Shown piece by piece: positions 15,873 through 24,344 of a stretch of DNA of 64,000 bases (the first letter of the stretch is position 1; every line of letters begins with the position of its first letter). A program made the translations under genes and the position numbers. Source of the stretch: Bog-532 sp963830385 (lineage in GTDB: Bacteria > Actinomycetota > Actinomycetes > Streptosporangiales > Streptosporangiaceae). A model generated the notes under the pieces. It was not told the origin of the DNA. It did not search any database and saw only the letters and a list, made by a program, of their open reading frames with translations. The DNA lies in NCBI GenBank assembly GCA_963830385.1, contig CAWHMD010000001.1, forward strand, positions 14,521-78,520, written 5' to 3'.

Positions 15873-17690
15873 ATGAGTAAGAGCGACACGGCCGGGGCTG
15901 TCCCGGATACCGCGGACGGCGATGACCTGTCCGAGCATCCCTGGCTGGCCGCCCGCCGGGGCCAGCGGCGCTGGGTCCCTCTCATCGCCAGCCTGCTCTG
16001 CCTGCTGATCGGCCTGTCGGATGTGCTCGCGATCTTCTCGCCGACCTTTCACGCCCGGCTGCACCGGATCAACACCTACGTTCCGGGGACGCTGACCAAC
16101 GTCGCCCGCAGCGCCGACGTCATCGTGGGCCTGCTGCTGCTGATGCTGTCGCACGGGCTGCGACGGCGGAAGCGGCGGGCCTGGCAGGCCGTGCTGGCCC
16201 TGCTGGTCCTGGATATCGCGATCCACGCCGTTCACTTCCGCACCATGCGCCTCCCGACCACCGTGGTGGCCGTGATCCTGCTGGGCACGCTGCTGGCCTT
16301 CCACCGTGACTTCTACGCGGTCGGTGACCGGCGGACCCGGTGGCTGGCGTTCTGGGTGTTCCTCGGACTGGCCGTAGCCGACCTCGCGATCGGCCTCGGC
16401 TACCTGTCAGTCAGCCGCCTGGCCAGCAGTTACTCACTCCCCACGCGCCTGCTGGACGTGGTCGAGGAGGTGTCCGGGGTCACCGGTCACATCCTGTTCG
16501 CCTCCGACGTCCGGGCCGACACCTACCACGCCATGACCACCGCCCTCGGCGTGTTCACCCTGGTGGTCACCGCCTACCTGTTCCTGCGGCCGGCCGAGCC
16601 CAAGGCCCGGCTGGCGCCCGCCGACACCGACCGCATCCGGCAGCTGCTGGACAAGAACGGCGACCGCGACTCGCTCGGGTACTTCGCGCTGCGCGACGAC
16701 AAGAGCGTGATCTGGTCCCCGACCGGGAAGGCGTGCGTCTGCTACCGGGTCGTGTCCGGGGTGATGCTGGCCGGCGGTGACCCGCTCGGCGACCCCGAGG
16801 CGTGGCCCGGGGCCATCCAGGCGTTCCTGGACCAGGCGACCCGGCACGCCTGGGCGCCGGCGGTGATGGGCTGCAGCGAGCTCGGGGCCGAGGTCTGGTG
16901 CCGGGAAGGCGACCTGAACGCGCTGGAGCTCGGCGACGAGGGCATCGTCAACGTGGCCGACTTCAGCCTGTCCGGGCGCCCGATGCGCAACGTGCGGCAG
17001 ATGGTCTCCCGGGTGGCCCGCAACGGCTACACGGCCGAGGTACGCCGGGTCGGCGACGTCCCGCGGGCGGAGATCGACACGATCCTCCGGGTGGCCGATT
17101 CCTGGCGGGGCAGCGAGACCGAGCGCGGGTTCTCGATGGCGCTGGGCCGGGTCGGCGCGCCCGGCGACGAGCAGTGCGTGATCGCCACGGCCATGTGCGA
17201 GGGCACGCTGCGCGCGGTGCTGCACTTCGTGCCCTGGGGCAGCGACGGCCTGTCGCTGGACCTGATGCGCCGGGACCGCGGCGCCCAGCCCGGCCTGAAC
17301 GACTTCCTGATCGCGGAGGCGATCAAGGCCGCGCCGGACCTGGGCGTCAAGCGTATTTCGCTGAACTTCGCCGTGTTCCGGGCCGCTTTGGAACGCGGTG
17401 AGAAGATCGGCGCCGGACCCGTGCTGCGAGCCTGGCGATCAATTCTGCTTTTCCTGTCCAAATGGTTCCAGATCGAGTCTTTGTACAAATTCAACGCCAA
17501 GTTCCAGCCGGTCTGGCAGCCCCGGTTTTTCGTTTTCCCGAAGGCGAAGGACGCGCCCCGCATCGCGATGGCCGCCCTCGAGGCCGAGGCGTTCCTGGTC
17601 TGGCCGACCCTGGAGCCCCGCCGTCTAGCGCGGCAGCTGGGCCTGGGCCGGCTGCGCCGCCGGGTCCAGCGCGCCATCCGGCGCCGGTAA
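15873..17690 (+). CDS. MprF/LysX-like membrane protein with phosphatidylglycerol lysyltransferase-type (DUF2156) domain
   Basis: This is a 605-residue protein. The first ~235 residues hold about six hydrophobic helices (WVPLIASLLCLLIGLSDVLA, VLALLVLDIAIHAV, WLAFWVFLGLAVADLAI and others). Residues ~250-590 form the cytosolic DUF2156/MprF-type acyltransferase domain (YFALRDDKSVIWSPTGKACV, SLNFAVFRAALERGEKIG, KWFQIESLYKFNAKFQPVW). Relatives transfer lysine or alanine from tRNA to phosphatidylglycerol, or are LysX N-terminal-like. No lysyl-tRNA synthetase domain is fused here, unlike mycobacterial LysX; lysS lies 5 kb downstream. The likely effect is membrane charge and resistance to cationic peptides. 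It interrupts the folE-folP order and has its own promoter region. Confidence 0.82.
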   Translation: MSKSDTAGAVPDTADGDDLSEHPWLAARRGQRRWVPLIASLLCLLIGLSDVLAIFSPTFHARLHRINTYVPGTLTNVARSADVIVGLLLLMLSHGLRRRKRRAWQAVLALLVLDIAIHAVHFRTMRLPTTVVAVILLGTLLAFHRDFYAVGDRRTRWLAFWVFLGLAVADLAIGLGYLSVSRLASSYSLPTRLLDVVEEVSGVTGHILFASDVRADTYHAMTTALGVFTLVVTAYLFLRPAEPKARLAPADTDRIRQLLDKNGDRDSLGYFALRDDKSVIWSPTGKACVCYRVVSGVMLAGGDPLGDPEAWPGAIQAFLDQATRHAWAPAVMGCSELGAEVWCREGDLNALELGDEGIVNVADFSLSGRPMRNVRQMVSRVARNGYTAEVRRVGDVPRAEIDTILRVADSWRGSETERGFSMALGRVGAPGDEQCVIATAMCEGTLRAVLHFVPWGSDGLSLDLMRRDRGAQPGLNDFLIAEAIKAAPDLGVKRISLNFAVFRAALERGEKIGAGPVLRAWRSILLFLSKWFQIESLYKFNAKFQPVWQPRFFVFPKAKDAPRIAMAALEAEAFLVWPTLEPRRLARQLGLGRLRRRVQRAIRRR

Positions 17691-17718
17691 CCGCCGGCCG
17701 CTCACTAGGCTTTGCGTC

Positions 17719-18657
17719 ATGAGCAGCGGCCCCCAGCCCCACCCGCCGGAGTACCGGCTGGCCGGGCTCCCCAGTGAGCCGCGCTGCCTGGTCATGGGGG
17801 TCGTCAACGTCACCCCGGACTCGTTCTCCGACGGTGGCCAGTGGCTGGGCGCCGACGCCGCGGTGGTGCACGGGCTGGAGCTCGCCGCCCAGGGGGCGGA
17901 CATCGTCGATGTCGGCGGGGAGTCGACCCGCCCCGGCGCGCAGCGCATCTCGGCCGGGGAGGAGGTCCGCCGGGTGCTGCCGGTCATCACCGAGCTGTCC
18001 CGGGCGGGGGTGCCGGTCAGCGTCGACACCATGCGCGCCTCGGTCGCCGAGCTGGCCCTGGAGGCCGGGGCGCGGCTGGTCAACGACGTCAGCGGCGGCC
18101 TGGCCGACCCGCACATGCCCCGGCTGGTGGCCAAGGCGGCCGTCCCCTACGTGGTCATGCACTGGCGCGGTCACAGCCACGACATGAACTCCCGCGCGAT
18201 CTACGGGGACGTGGTGGCCGAGGTCCGGGACGAGCTGCGGCGGCGGGTGGACGCGGTGGTGGCCGAGGGCGTCGACCCGGCCATGGTCATCCTCGACCCG
18301 GGTCTCGGCTTCAGCAAGCTCAGCGAGCACAACTGGCGGCTGCTGGCCGCGCTGCCGGAGATCGCCGCCCTCGGCCCCGGCCGGCCTTTTCCGGTTCTGG
18401 TGGGGGCATCGCGCAAGCGGTTCCTGGGGCGGCTGCTGGCCGGGCCGGATGGCACGCCCCGCTCGTTCAGCGGCAGCGACGACGCCACCGTGGCCACCAC
18501 CGCGCTGGCCGCGGCGGCGGGCGCCTGGTGCGTGCGGGTGCACAAGGTCCCGGCCAACGCGGACGCGGTCCGGGTCGCGGCGGCCTGGGGCGCGGCTATC
18601 CCCCGGGAAACCAGGCCGCGCGGCGGCCCAGAAGGCAGAGCCGATGGATCAGATTGA
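17719..18657 (+). CDS. folP: Dihydropteroate synthase
   Basis: This TIM-barrel enzyme joins p-aminobenzoate to the pterin pyrophosphate and is the sulfonamide target. The two signature regions are present: LVMGVVNVTPDSFSDGGQW near residue 30 and DIVDVGGESTRPGAQ near residue 73. DTMRASVAELALEAGARLVN and ILDPGLGFSK follow. It has 312 residues. The stop overlaps the folB-folK start by 14 bases, indicating coupled translation. Confidence 0.95.
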   Translation: MSSGPQPHPPEYRLAGLPSEPRCLVMGVVNVTPDSFSDGGQWLGADAAVVHGLELAAQGADIVDVGGESTRPGAQRISAGEEVRRVLPVITELSRAGVPVSVDTMRASVAELALEAGARLVNDVSGGLADPHMPRLVAKAAVPYVVMHWRGHSHDMNSRAIYGDVVAEVRDELRRRVDAVVAEGVDPAMVILDPGLGFSKLSEHNWRLLAALPEIAALGPGRPFPVLVGASRKRFLGRLLAGPDGTPRSFSGSDDATVATTALAAAAGAWCVRVHKVPANADAVRVAAAWGAAIPRETRPRGGPEGRADGSD

Positions 18658-19501
18658 GCTGCGGGGGCTGCGCGTGCGCGGCCGGCACGGGGTGCTGGCG
18701 TTCGAACGGCGGGACGGGCAGGACTTCCTGATCGACGCGGTGCTCAGCGTGGACACCAGGCCGGCCGCGGCCACCGACGACCTCGCGCTGACCGTGGACT
18801 ACGGCGCCCTCAGCGAGCGGCTGGCGCAGATCGTCGCGGGCGAGCCGGTCCAGCTCATCGAGACGCTGGCCCAGCGGCTGGCCGGGGCCTGCCTGGACGA
18901 GCCCGCGGTCCAGCGGGTGCGGATCACCGTGCACAAGCCGCACGCGCCGATCACCAGGCCGTTCAGCGACGTGGCGGTGACCATCACTCGCGACCGCCCG
19001 GTCCCGGTGGTGCTGGCCCTGGGCAGCAACCTGGGCGACCGCCAGCAGCAGCTGCAGCGGGCGGTGGACGAGCTGGCGGCCACCCCCGGCCTGCGGGTCA
19101 CCGCGGTCTCGCCGGTCTACGAGACCGATCCGGTCGGCGGACCCGAGCAGCCCGACTACCTGAACGCGGTGGTGCTGGCGATCGCGTCGCTGCCTGCGGA
19201 CGGCATGCTGCGCCGGGCGCACGCGATCGAGGCGGCGGCCCGGCGGACCCGGGCGGCCCGCTGGGGGCCGCGCACGCTGGACGTGGACATCATCGCCTAC
19301 GGGGACGAGCTGAGCGCGGACCCGGTGCTGACGCTGCCGCACCCGCGGGCCCGGGAGCGTGCGTTCGTGCTGGCCCCCTGGCGGGACGTGGATCCGGACG
19401 CCGAGCTGCCCGGCCAGGGGCCGGTCGCGGACCTGCTGGCCGGGCTGCCTGGCCAGGGCGTACGGCGGCGTGAGGACATAGCGCTGCGCCAGCCGGCATA
19501 G
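18644..19501 (+). CDS. folBK: Fused dihydroneopterin aldolase/HPPK (FolB-FolK)
   Basis: One uninterrupted frame of 285 residues carries two enzymes. Residues 1-~118 are FolB (ELRGLRVRGRHGVLAFERRDG, the YGALSERLAQIV segment and KPHAPITRPFSDVAVTITR). Residues ~122-285 are FolK (VVLALGSNLGDRQQQLQRAV, RWGPRTLDVDIIAYGD, LPHPRARERAFVLAPW). There is no stop, and the linker is only a few residues (RDRPVP). FolB makes 6-hydroxymethyl-dihydropterin and FolK pyrophosphorylates it, so the fusion links consecutive steps just before FolP. Related actinobacteria that I remember usually carry them as separate genes. Confidence 0.93.
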   Translation: MDQIELRGLRVRGRHGVLAFERRDGQDFLIDAVLSVDTRPAAATDDLALTVDYGALSERLAQIVAGEPVQLIETLAQRLAGACLDEPAVQRVRITVHKPHAPITRPFSDVAVTITRDRPVPVVLALGSNLGDRQQQLQRAVDELAATPGLRVTAVSPVYETDPVGGPEQPDYLNAVVLAIASLPADGMLRRAHAIEAAARRTRAARWGPRTLDVDIIAYGDELSADPVLTLPHPRARERAFVLAPWRDVDPDAELPGQGPVADLLAGLPGQGVRRREDIALRQPA

Positions 19502-19540
19502 CCTAGCTCGCGTGGCCGGACAACGCGTGGCGGAGCGCAC

Positions 19541-20029
19541 ATGACCCCAACCCGTCTGCGGACCCTGTTCCTGATCGCCGTGGCGATGGCCGCGGTCAGC
19601 TGGCTGCTGCTGCGGACCGTGTACGGGTCGCTGCCGTCGTTCCCCTGGACCATGGTCCCGGCCCTGGTCATCGCGGCCGGGGGCGAGGCTATCACCGCCC
19701 GCGGGCTGCGGGCCCGCATCCTCGGCCGGCCGGGGACCAAGCCGGTGCCGTCGCTGCAGGTCGCCCGCATGGTGGCGCTGGCCAAGGCCAGTTCGCTGGC
19801 GGCGGCGGTGATCGCCGGGGTCGCGGCGGGCTTCGCCGCCGCCGCGGCCGGCTCGCTGCCCGCCCGGGCGGCCGGTCACGACGTGCTCACCTCCGGCTCC
19901 ACGTTCGGCGCGGCCGTGGTGCTGGCGGTGGCTGCGCTCTACCTGGAGTACTGCTGCCGGGTCCCGGAGGACCCGGACGCCGCCCGCTACGTGCCGCCGC
20001 CCCCGCCCCCGGCCGACCCTTTCCATTGA
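19541..20029 (+). CDS. DUF3180 membrane protein
   Basis: This 162-residue protein has four predicted hydrophobic helices (TLFLIAVAMAAVSWLLL; FPWTMVPALVIAAGG; SSLAAAVIAGVAAGFAAAAAG; TFGAAVVLAVAALYLEYCC), fitting DUF3180, a family found directly after folK in many actinobacteria. RVPEDPD before a poly-proline C-terminus is typical. Function unknown. Confidence 0.85.
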   Translation: MTPTRLRTLFLIAVAMAAVSWLLLRTVYGSLPSFPWTMVPALVIAAGGEAITARGLRARILGRPGTKPVPSLQVARMVALAKASSLAAAVIAGVAAGFAAAAAGSLPARAAGHDVLTSGSTFGAAVVLAVAALYLEYCCRVPEDPDAARYVPPPPPPADPFH

Positions 20030-20041
20030 TCAAAGAGAGCC

Positions 20042-20929
20042 ATGGACGCTGAACATCCGGCCCGGCTGAAGGTCGGCATCATCGGTCCCGGCCGCGTGGG
20101 CGCGGCCCTGGGGGTCGCCCTCACCCGGGCCGGCCACGAAGTCGTGGCCGTGGCCGCGGTCTCCGACGCCTCGGTCCGCCGCGCCCGTGAGCACTTCCCG
20201 GAGGCGGCGCTGACCGAACCGGCGGGCGTGGTCGAAGCGGCCGACCTGGTACTGCTCACGGTGCCCGACGACGCGCTCGCGGGCCTGGTCAACGGCCTGG
20301 TGACGCTGGGCGCCCCGGTCCAGGGCCGGCTGCTGGCCCACACCAGCGGCCGGTTCGGCATCTCCGTGCTCGACCCGGCCACCCGCCAGGGCGCGCTGCC
20401 GCTGGCCCTGCACCCGGTGATGACGTTCACCGGGCGCAGCGACGACCTGCAGCGGCTGCGCGGCATCAGCTTCGGCATCACCACCCTCGAACAGCTCCGG
20501 CCGGTGGCCGAGGTGCTGGTCATCGAGATGGACGGGGAGCCGGTGTTCATCGCCGAGGAGCACCGCGACCTGTACCACGCCGCCCTCGCCAGCGCCGCCA
20601 ACCACCTGGTCACGCTGGTCACCGAGGCCTGCGACCTGCTGCAGGCGGCCGGGGCCGGCAACCCGGCCCGGATGCTCAGCCCGCTGCTGTACGCCGCGCT
20701 CGACAACGCGCTGCGGCTCGGCGACGCGGGACTGACCGGACCGGTGGCCCGCGGCGACGCCGGTACCGTGGCCGGGCACCTGGCCGCCCTGCGCGACACC
20801 GCGCCCGAGGCCCTGGCCGTGTACGTGGCGCTGGCCCGGCTGACCGCCGACCGCGCCCTGGCGGCCGGCCTGCTCGCCCCGCCCGACGCCGAACGGCTGC
20901 TCGACGTGCTGGCCGGAGCGGACCGGTGA
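20042..20929 (+). CDS. Rossmann/DUF2520 oxidoreductase-like protein
   Basis: Residues ~9-130 form an NAD(P)-binding Rossmann domain with GIIGPGRVGAALGVAL (GxGxxG). The rest is the DUF2520 domain (GALPLALHPVMTFTG, ASAANHLVTLVTEACDLL, LSPLLYAALDNALRLG, LTGPVARGDAGTVAGHL). The overall shape recalls ketopantoate reductase and pyrroline reductase. The gene overlaps panC by 4 bases (GTGA), as in mycobacteria, so a link with pantothenate synthesis is plausible but is an inference from position only. Confidence 0.85.
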   Translation: MDAEHPARLKVGIIGPGRVGAALGVALTRAGHEVVAVAAVSDASVRRAREHFPEAALTEPAGVVEAADLVLLTVPDDALAGLVNGLVTLGAPVQGRLLAHTSGRFGISVLDPATRQGALPLALHPVMTFTGRSDDLQRLRGISFGITTLEQLRPVAEVLVIEMDGEPVFIAEEHRDLYHAALASAANHLVTLVTEACDLLQAAGAGNPARMLSPLLYAALDNALRLGDAGLTGPVARGDAGTVAGHLAALRDTAPEALAVYVALARLTADRALAAGLLAPPDAERLLDVLAGADR

Positions 20930-21831
20930 CGGGCTTGCGTGAGCCCGGCTTGGGTGGGGTGAGCGGTACCTCGTCCGCCCCGGCCCGGCCGGCGGTCGCC
21001 ACCACCCGGGCCGGGCTGGCGGCCATGCGGCCGGGGCTCGGCGCACCGGTCGTGCTCGTCCCCACCATGGGTGCCCTTCATTCCGGTCATCGGAGCCTGC
21101 TGCAGCAAGCGTCCGAAATTGCGGGTAAATCGGGCTCGGTGGCGGTGTCGATCTTCGTCAACCCGCGCCAGTTCGGGCCCTCGGAGGACCTCGGCCGCTA
21201 CCCCCGCACGCTCGACGACGACCTCGCCGTGTGTGCCGACGAGGGCGTAGCGCTGGTGTTCGCGCCGCCGGTGGAGGAGGTCTACCCGGCCGACCCGATG
21301 GTGACGGTGGACCCCGGGCCGGTGGGCCGGGTGCTGGAGGGCGAGTTCCGGCCCGGCTTTTTCGGCGGGGTGCTGACGGTGGTGCTCAAGCTGTTCGCGC
21401 TGACCCGCCCGGACGTGGCGGTGTTCGGCCAGAAGGACGCCCAGCAGCTGGCCCTGGTCCGGCAGATGTCGGCCGACCTCAACCTGGGCGTCGAGGTCAG
21501 GCCGGTGCCCACCTACCGTGACCCGGACGGCCTGGCCGCCTCCAGCCGTAACCGGTACCTGTCGGCCGACGAGCGGACGGTGGCGCTGACGCTGCCCCTC
21601 GCGCTGCAGGCGGGCCTGGCCCGGGCCGGGGATGGCCCGCAGGCGGTCCTGGCGGCCTCCCGCGCGCTGCTCGACGGGGCGCCGCTCGACGTCGACTACC
21701 TGGCCCTGGTGGACGCGCAGACGTTCACCCCGGCCGGCCCCGGCTTCGCCGGGACGGCCCTGCTGCTGGTCGCGGCCCGGGTGGGGAGCACCCGCCTGAT
21801 CGACAACGTCATCGTCCGGTTCGGGGAGTGA
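20926..21831 (+). CDS. panC: Pantothenate synthetase
   Basis: This ligase joins pantoate and beta-alanine with ATP. The motifs VPTMGALHSGHRSLL (HxGH), SIFVNPRQFGPSEDLGRYPR, KLFALTRPDVAVFGQKDAQQ and SSRNRYLSADER (KMSKS-like site) are all present. It has 301 residues from GTG 20926. About 35 residues precede the catalytic core. The next gene is coaX; panD, usually between them, is absent here. Confidence 0.95.
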   Translation: MTGLREPGLGGVSGTSSAPARPAVATTRAGLAAMRPGLGAPVVLVPTMGALHSGHRSLLQQASEIAGKSGSVAVSIFVNPRQFGPSEDLGRYPRTLDDDLAVCADEGVALVFAPPVEEVYPADPMVTVDPGPVGRVLEGEFRPGFFGGVLTVVLKLFALTRPDVAVFGQKDAQQLALVRQMSADLNLGVEVRPVPTYRDPDGLAASSRNRYLSADERTVALTLPLALQAGLARAGDGPQAVLAASRALLDGAPLDVDYLALVDAQTFTPAGPGFAGTALLLVAARVGSTRLIDNVIVRFGE

Positions 21832-21839
21832 GGTAACAG

Positions 21840-22673
21840 ATGCTGCTGGCGATCGACGTGGGCAACACCAACACGGTCCTCGGCGTCTTCGACGGCGAGC
21901 AGGTGATCGAGCACTGGCGGATCGCCACCGTGCCGGACCGGACCGCCGACGAGATCGCCGTGGTGCTGAAGGGCCTGCTGGACCAGAGCCCGGTGCTGAA
22001 GAAGCAGGCCGACGGGGCCGGCATCACCGGGATCGCGCTGTGCTCAACGGTGCCGTCCGTACTGCACGAGATGCGGGAGATGTGCCGGCGCTACTACCGC
22101 GAGATCCCTGCGGTCATCGTGGAGCCGGGCGTGAAGACCGGGGTGCCGGTGCGCATGGACAACCCCAAGGAGGTCGGCAGCGACCGCATCATGAACTCGC
22201 TCGCGGCCGTGCACCTGTTCGGCGGCCCCGCCATCGTGGTCGACTTCGGCACCTCGACCAACTTCGACGCGGTCAGCGCCCGCGGCGAGTTCGTGGGCGG
22301 GGCGCTGGCGCCCGGCATCGAGATCTCGGTCGACGCGCTGTCCCGCCGGGCCGCCCAGCTGCTGAAGGTCGAGCTGACCCGGCCGCCCCGGGTGGTGGGC
22401 AAGAACACCGTCGAGGCGCTGCAGTCCGGGATCGTGTACGGCTTCGCGGGCCAGGTCGAGGGCATCGCCCGGCGGATGGCCCGCGAGCTCGCGCCGGAGG
22501 ACCCGGACGCGGTGACGATCATCGCCACCGGCGGCCTCGCTCCGCTGGTCATCAACGAGGTCAGCGTGATCGACGCGCACGAGCCATGGCTGACCCTGAT
22601 CGGCCTGCGGCTGGTGTTCGAGCGCAACACCGCAGCGGAAATCGGTGTGCCTGCCACTGACCGGCCCCGGTAG
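21840..22673 (+). CDS. coaX: Type III pantothenate kinase
   Basis: This kinase phosphorylates pantothenate, the first step to coenzyme A. It is a member of the ASKHA fold: MLLAIDVGNTNTVLGVFDG holds the ATP phosphate loop and catalytic Asp, GSDRIMNSLAAVHLFGGPAI and DFGTSTNFDAVSARGEFVGG follow, and GLAPLVINEV closes the fold. It has 277 residues, with GAGG just upstream of the ATG. It follows panC by 8 bases and precedes lysS by 10. Confidence 0.95.
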   Translation: MLLAIDVGNTNTVLGVFDGEQVIEHWRIATVPDRTADEIAVVLKGLLDQSPVLKKQADGAGITGIALCSTVPSVLHEMREMCRRYYREIPAVIVEPGVKTGVPVRMDNPKEVGSDRIMNSLAAVHLFGGPAIVVDFGTSTNFDAVSARGEFVGGALAPGIEISVDALSRRAAQLLKVELTRPPRVVGKNTVEALQSGIVYGFAGQVEGIARRMARELAPEDPDAVTIIATGGLAPLVINEVSVIDAHEPWLTLIGLRLVFERNTAAEIGVPATDRPR

Positions 22674-22683
22674 CCTCAACCAG

Positions 22684-24192
22684 GTGAGCGACAACCTGCC
22701 TTCCGGCCCCCCCGGCGACCGCGAGCTTCCCGAGCAGATGCGGGTCCGGATGGCCAAGCGCGAGGCCCTGCTGGCCGAGGGCCGCGACCCCTACCCGGTC
22801 GGCTACCCGCGCACGGCGACGATCGCCGAGATCCGGTCCCGGTACGAGGGGCTGCCCGCCGACACGTCCACCGGGGACGAGGTGGCGGTGGCCGGCCGGG
22901 TCATGCTGTACCGGTCCGGGGGCAAGCTGTGCTTCGCCACCCTCCGCGACGGCACCGGTGACCTGCAGGTCATGGTCTCGCTGGCCAAGGTGGGAGAAGA
23001 GGCGCTGGCCGCCTGGAAGCGGGACGTCGACCTCGGTGACCAGGTCGGGGTGCGCGGTGAGGTGATCACCTCCCGCACCGGCGAGCTGTCGGTGCTGGCC
23101 GACGAGTTCGCGGTCATCGGCAAGAGCCTGCGGCCGCTGCCGGAGAAGCACAAGGGGCTGAGCGACGTCGAGTCGCGGGTCCGGCAGCGCTACGTCGACC
23201 TGATCATCAACCCCGAGGCCCGGCGGCTGGCCCGGCTGCGCAGCGACGTGGTCTGGTCGCTGCGGGACCAGATGCACGACCGCGGCTTCCTAGAGGTGGA
23301 GACGCCGGTCCTGCAGGCCATCCACGGCGGCGCCAACGCCCGGCCGTTCATCACCCACGGCAACGCCTACGACAGCGAGCTGTACCTGCGCATCGCGCTC
23401 GAGCTGTACCTCAAGCGGCTGATCGTCGGCGGTATCGAGAACGTCTTCGAGATCGGCCGGGTCTTCCGCAACGAGGGCGTCGACGCCACCCACAACCCCG
23501 AGTTCACCATGCTCGAGGCCTATCAGGCCTACGGCGACTACGACACGATGGCCACGCTGACGCGCGAGCTGATCCAGGGGGCGGCCCGGCACGCGCTCGG
23601 CGGCACCGTGCTCCAGCGGGCCGACGGCACCGAGACCGACATCGGTGGCGCCTGGCGTTCGGTCCCGGTCTACACGGCGGTCTCCGCCGCGATGGGCGAG
23701 GAGATCAGCCCCGACTCGAGCATCGACGCCCTGCGCAAGCTGTGCGCCGCCGCCGACATCGCGCTCGAGCCGAACTGGAACCACGGCCAGATCGTGCTGG
23801 AGATGTACGAGCGGCTGGTGGAGAAGCAGACCGTCGAGCCCACGTTCTACCGTGACTTCCCGGTCGAGGTGTCTCCGCTCACCCGCGCCCACCGCGACGA
23901 CCCGCGGCTGGCCGAGCGCTGGGACCTGGTGGCGTTCGGGGCCGAGCTCGGCACCGCCTACTCCGAGCTGGCCGACCCGGTCGAGCAGCGCAAGCGGCTG
24001 ACCGAGCAGTCCCTGCTGGCCGCGGGCGGTGACCCGGAGGCGATGTCGCTGGATGAGGACTTCCTGCGGGCGCTGGAGTACGGGATGCCGCCGACCGGGG
24101 GCGTCGGGGTAGGGGTGGATCGCATCCTCATCATGTTCACCGGCCTGTCGATCCGCGAGACCGTCCTCTTCCCGTTTGTGAAGCCCGAGTAG
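22684..24192 (+). CDS. lysS: Lysyl-tRNA synthetase (class II)
   Basis: This charges tRNA-Lys. It has an OB-fold anticodon-binding domain (AVAGRVMLYRSGGKLCFATL region) and the class II catalytic core with motif 1 near HDRGFLEVETPVLQ, motif 2 FEIGRVFRNEGVDATHNPEF and motif 3 GVGVGVDRILIMFTG. It has 502 residues from GTG 22684; the upstream in-frame codons overlap coaX and are unlikely to be used. A hairpin follows immediately. Confidence 0.95.
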   Translation: MSDNLPSGPPGDRELPEQMRVRMAKREALLAEGRDPYPVGYPRTATIAEIRSRYEGLPADTSTGDEVAVAGRVMLYRSGGKLCFATLRDGTGDLQVMVSLAKVGEEALAAWKRDVDLGDQVGVRGEVITSRTGELSVLADEFAVIGKSLRPLPEKHKGLSDVESRVRQRYVDLIINPEARRLARLRSDVVWSLRDQMHDRGFLEVETPVLQAIHGGANARPFITHGNAYDSELYLRIALELYLKRLIVGGIENVFEIGRVFRNEGVDATHNPEFTMLEAYQAYGDYDTMATLTRELIQGAARHALGGTVLQRADGTETDIGGAWRSVPVYTAVSAAMGEEISPDSSIDALRKLCAAADIALEPNWNHGQIVLEMYERLVEKQTVEPTFYRDFPVEVSPLTRAHRDDPRLAERWDLVAFGAELGTAYSELADPVEQRKRLTEQSLLAAGGDPEAMSLDEDFLRALEYGMPPTGGVGVGVDRILIMFTGLSIRETVLFPFVKPE

Positions 24193-24198
24193 CACGCT

Positions 24199-24222
24199 GG
24201 GGGCGGCCCTGGAGCCGCCCCC
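24199..24222 (+). terminator. Hairpin after lysS
   Basis: GGGGGCGGC and GCCGCCCCC form a perfect 9-pair stem around a 6-base loop, seven bases after the lysS stop. There is no real T-tract (only GTCTCGATCTT), so it may stop transcription weakly or protect the mRNA end. The next gene is on the opposite strand. Confidence 0.6.
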
Positions 24223-24344
24223 GTCTCGATCTTCCCAGCAGCCCCGCGAGTCACACACGCGGCACGAGGCGCGCACTCCTCGAAGCTCCGGAGTCTCACC
24301 AGCCTCGTAAGCCGGGGCTCGTTGGGGCCGGGCCGCGCGGTGGG

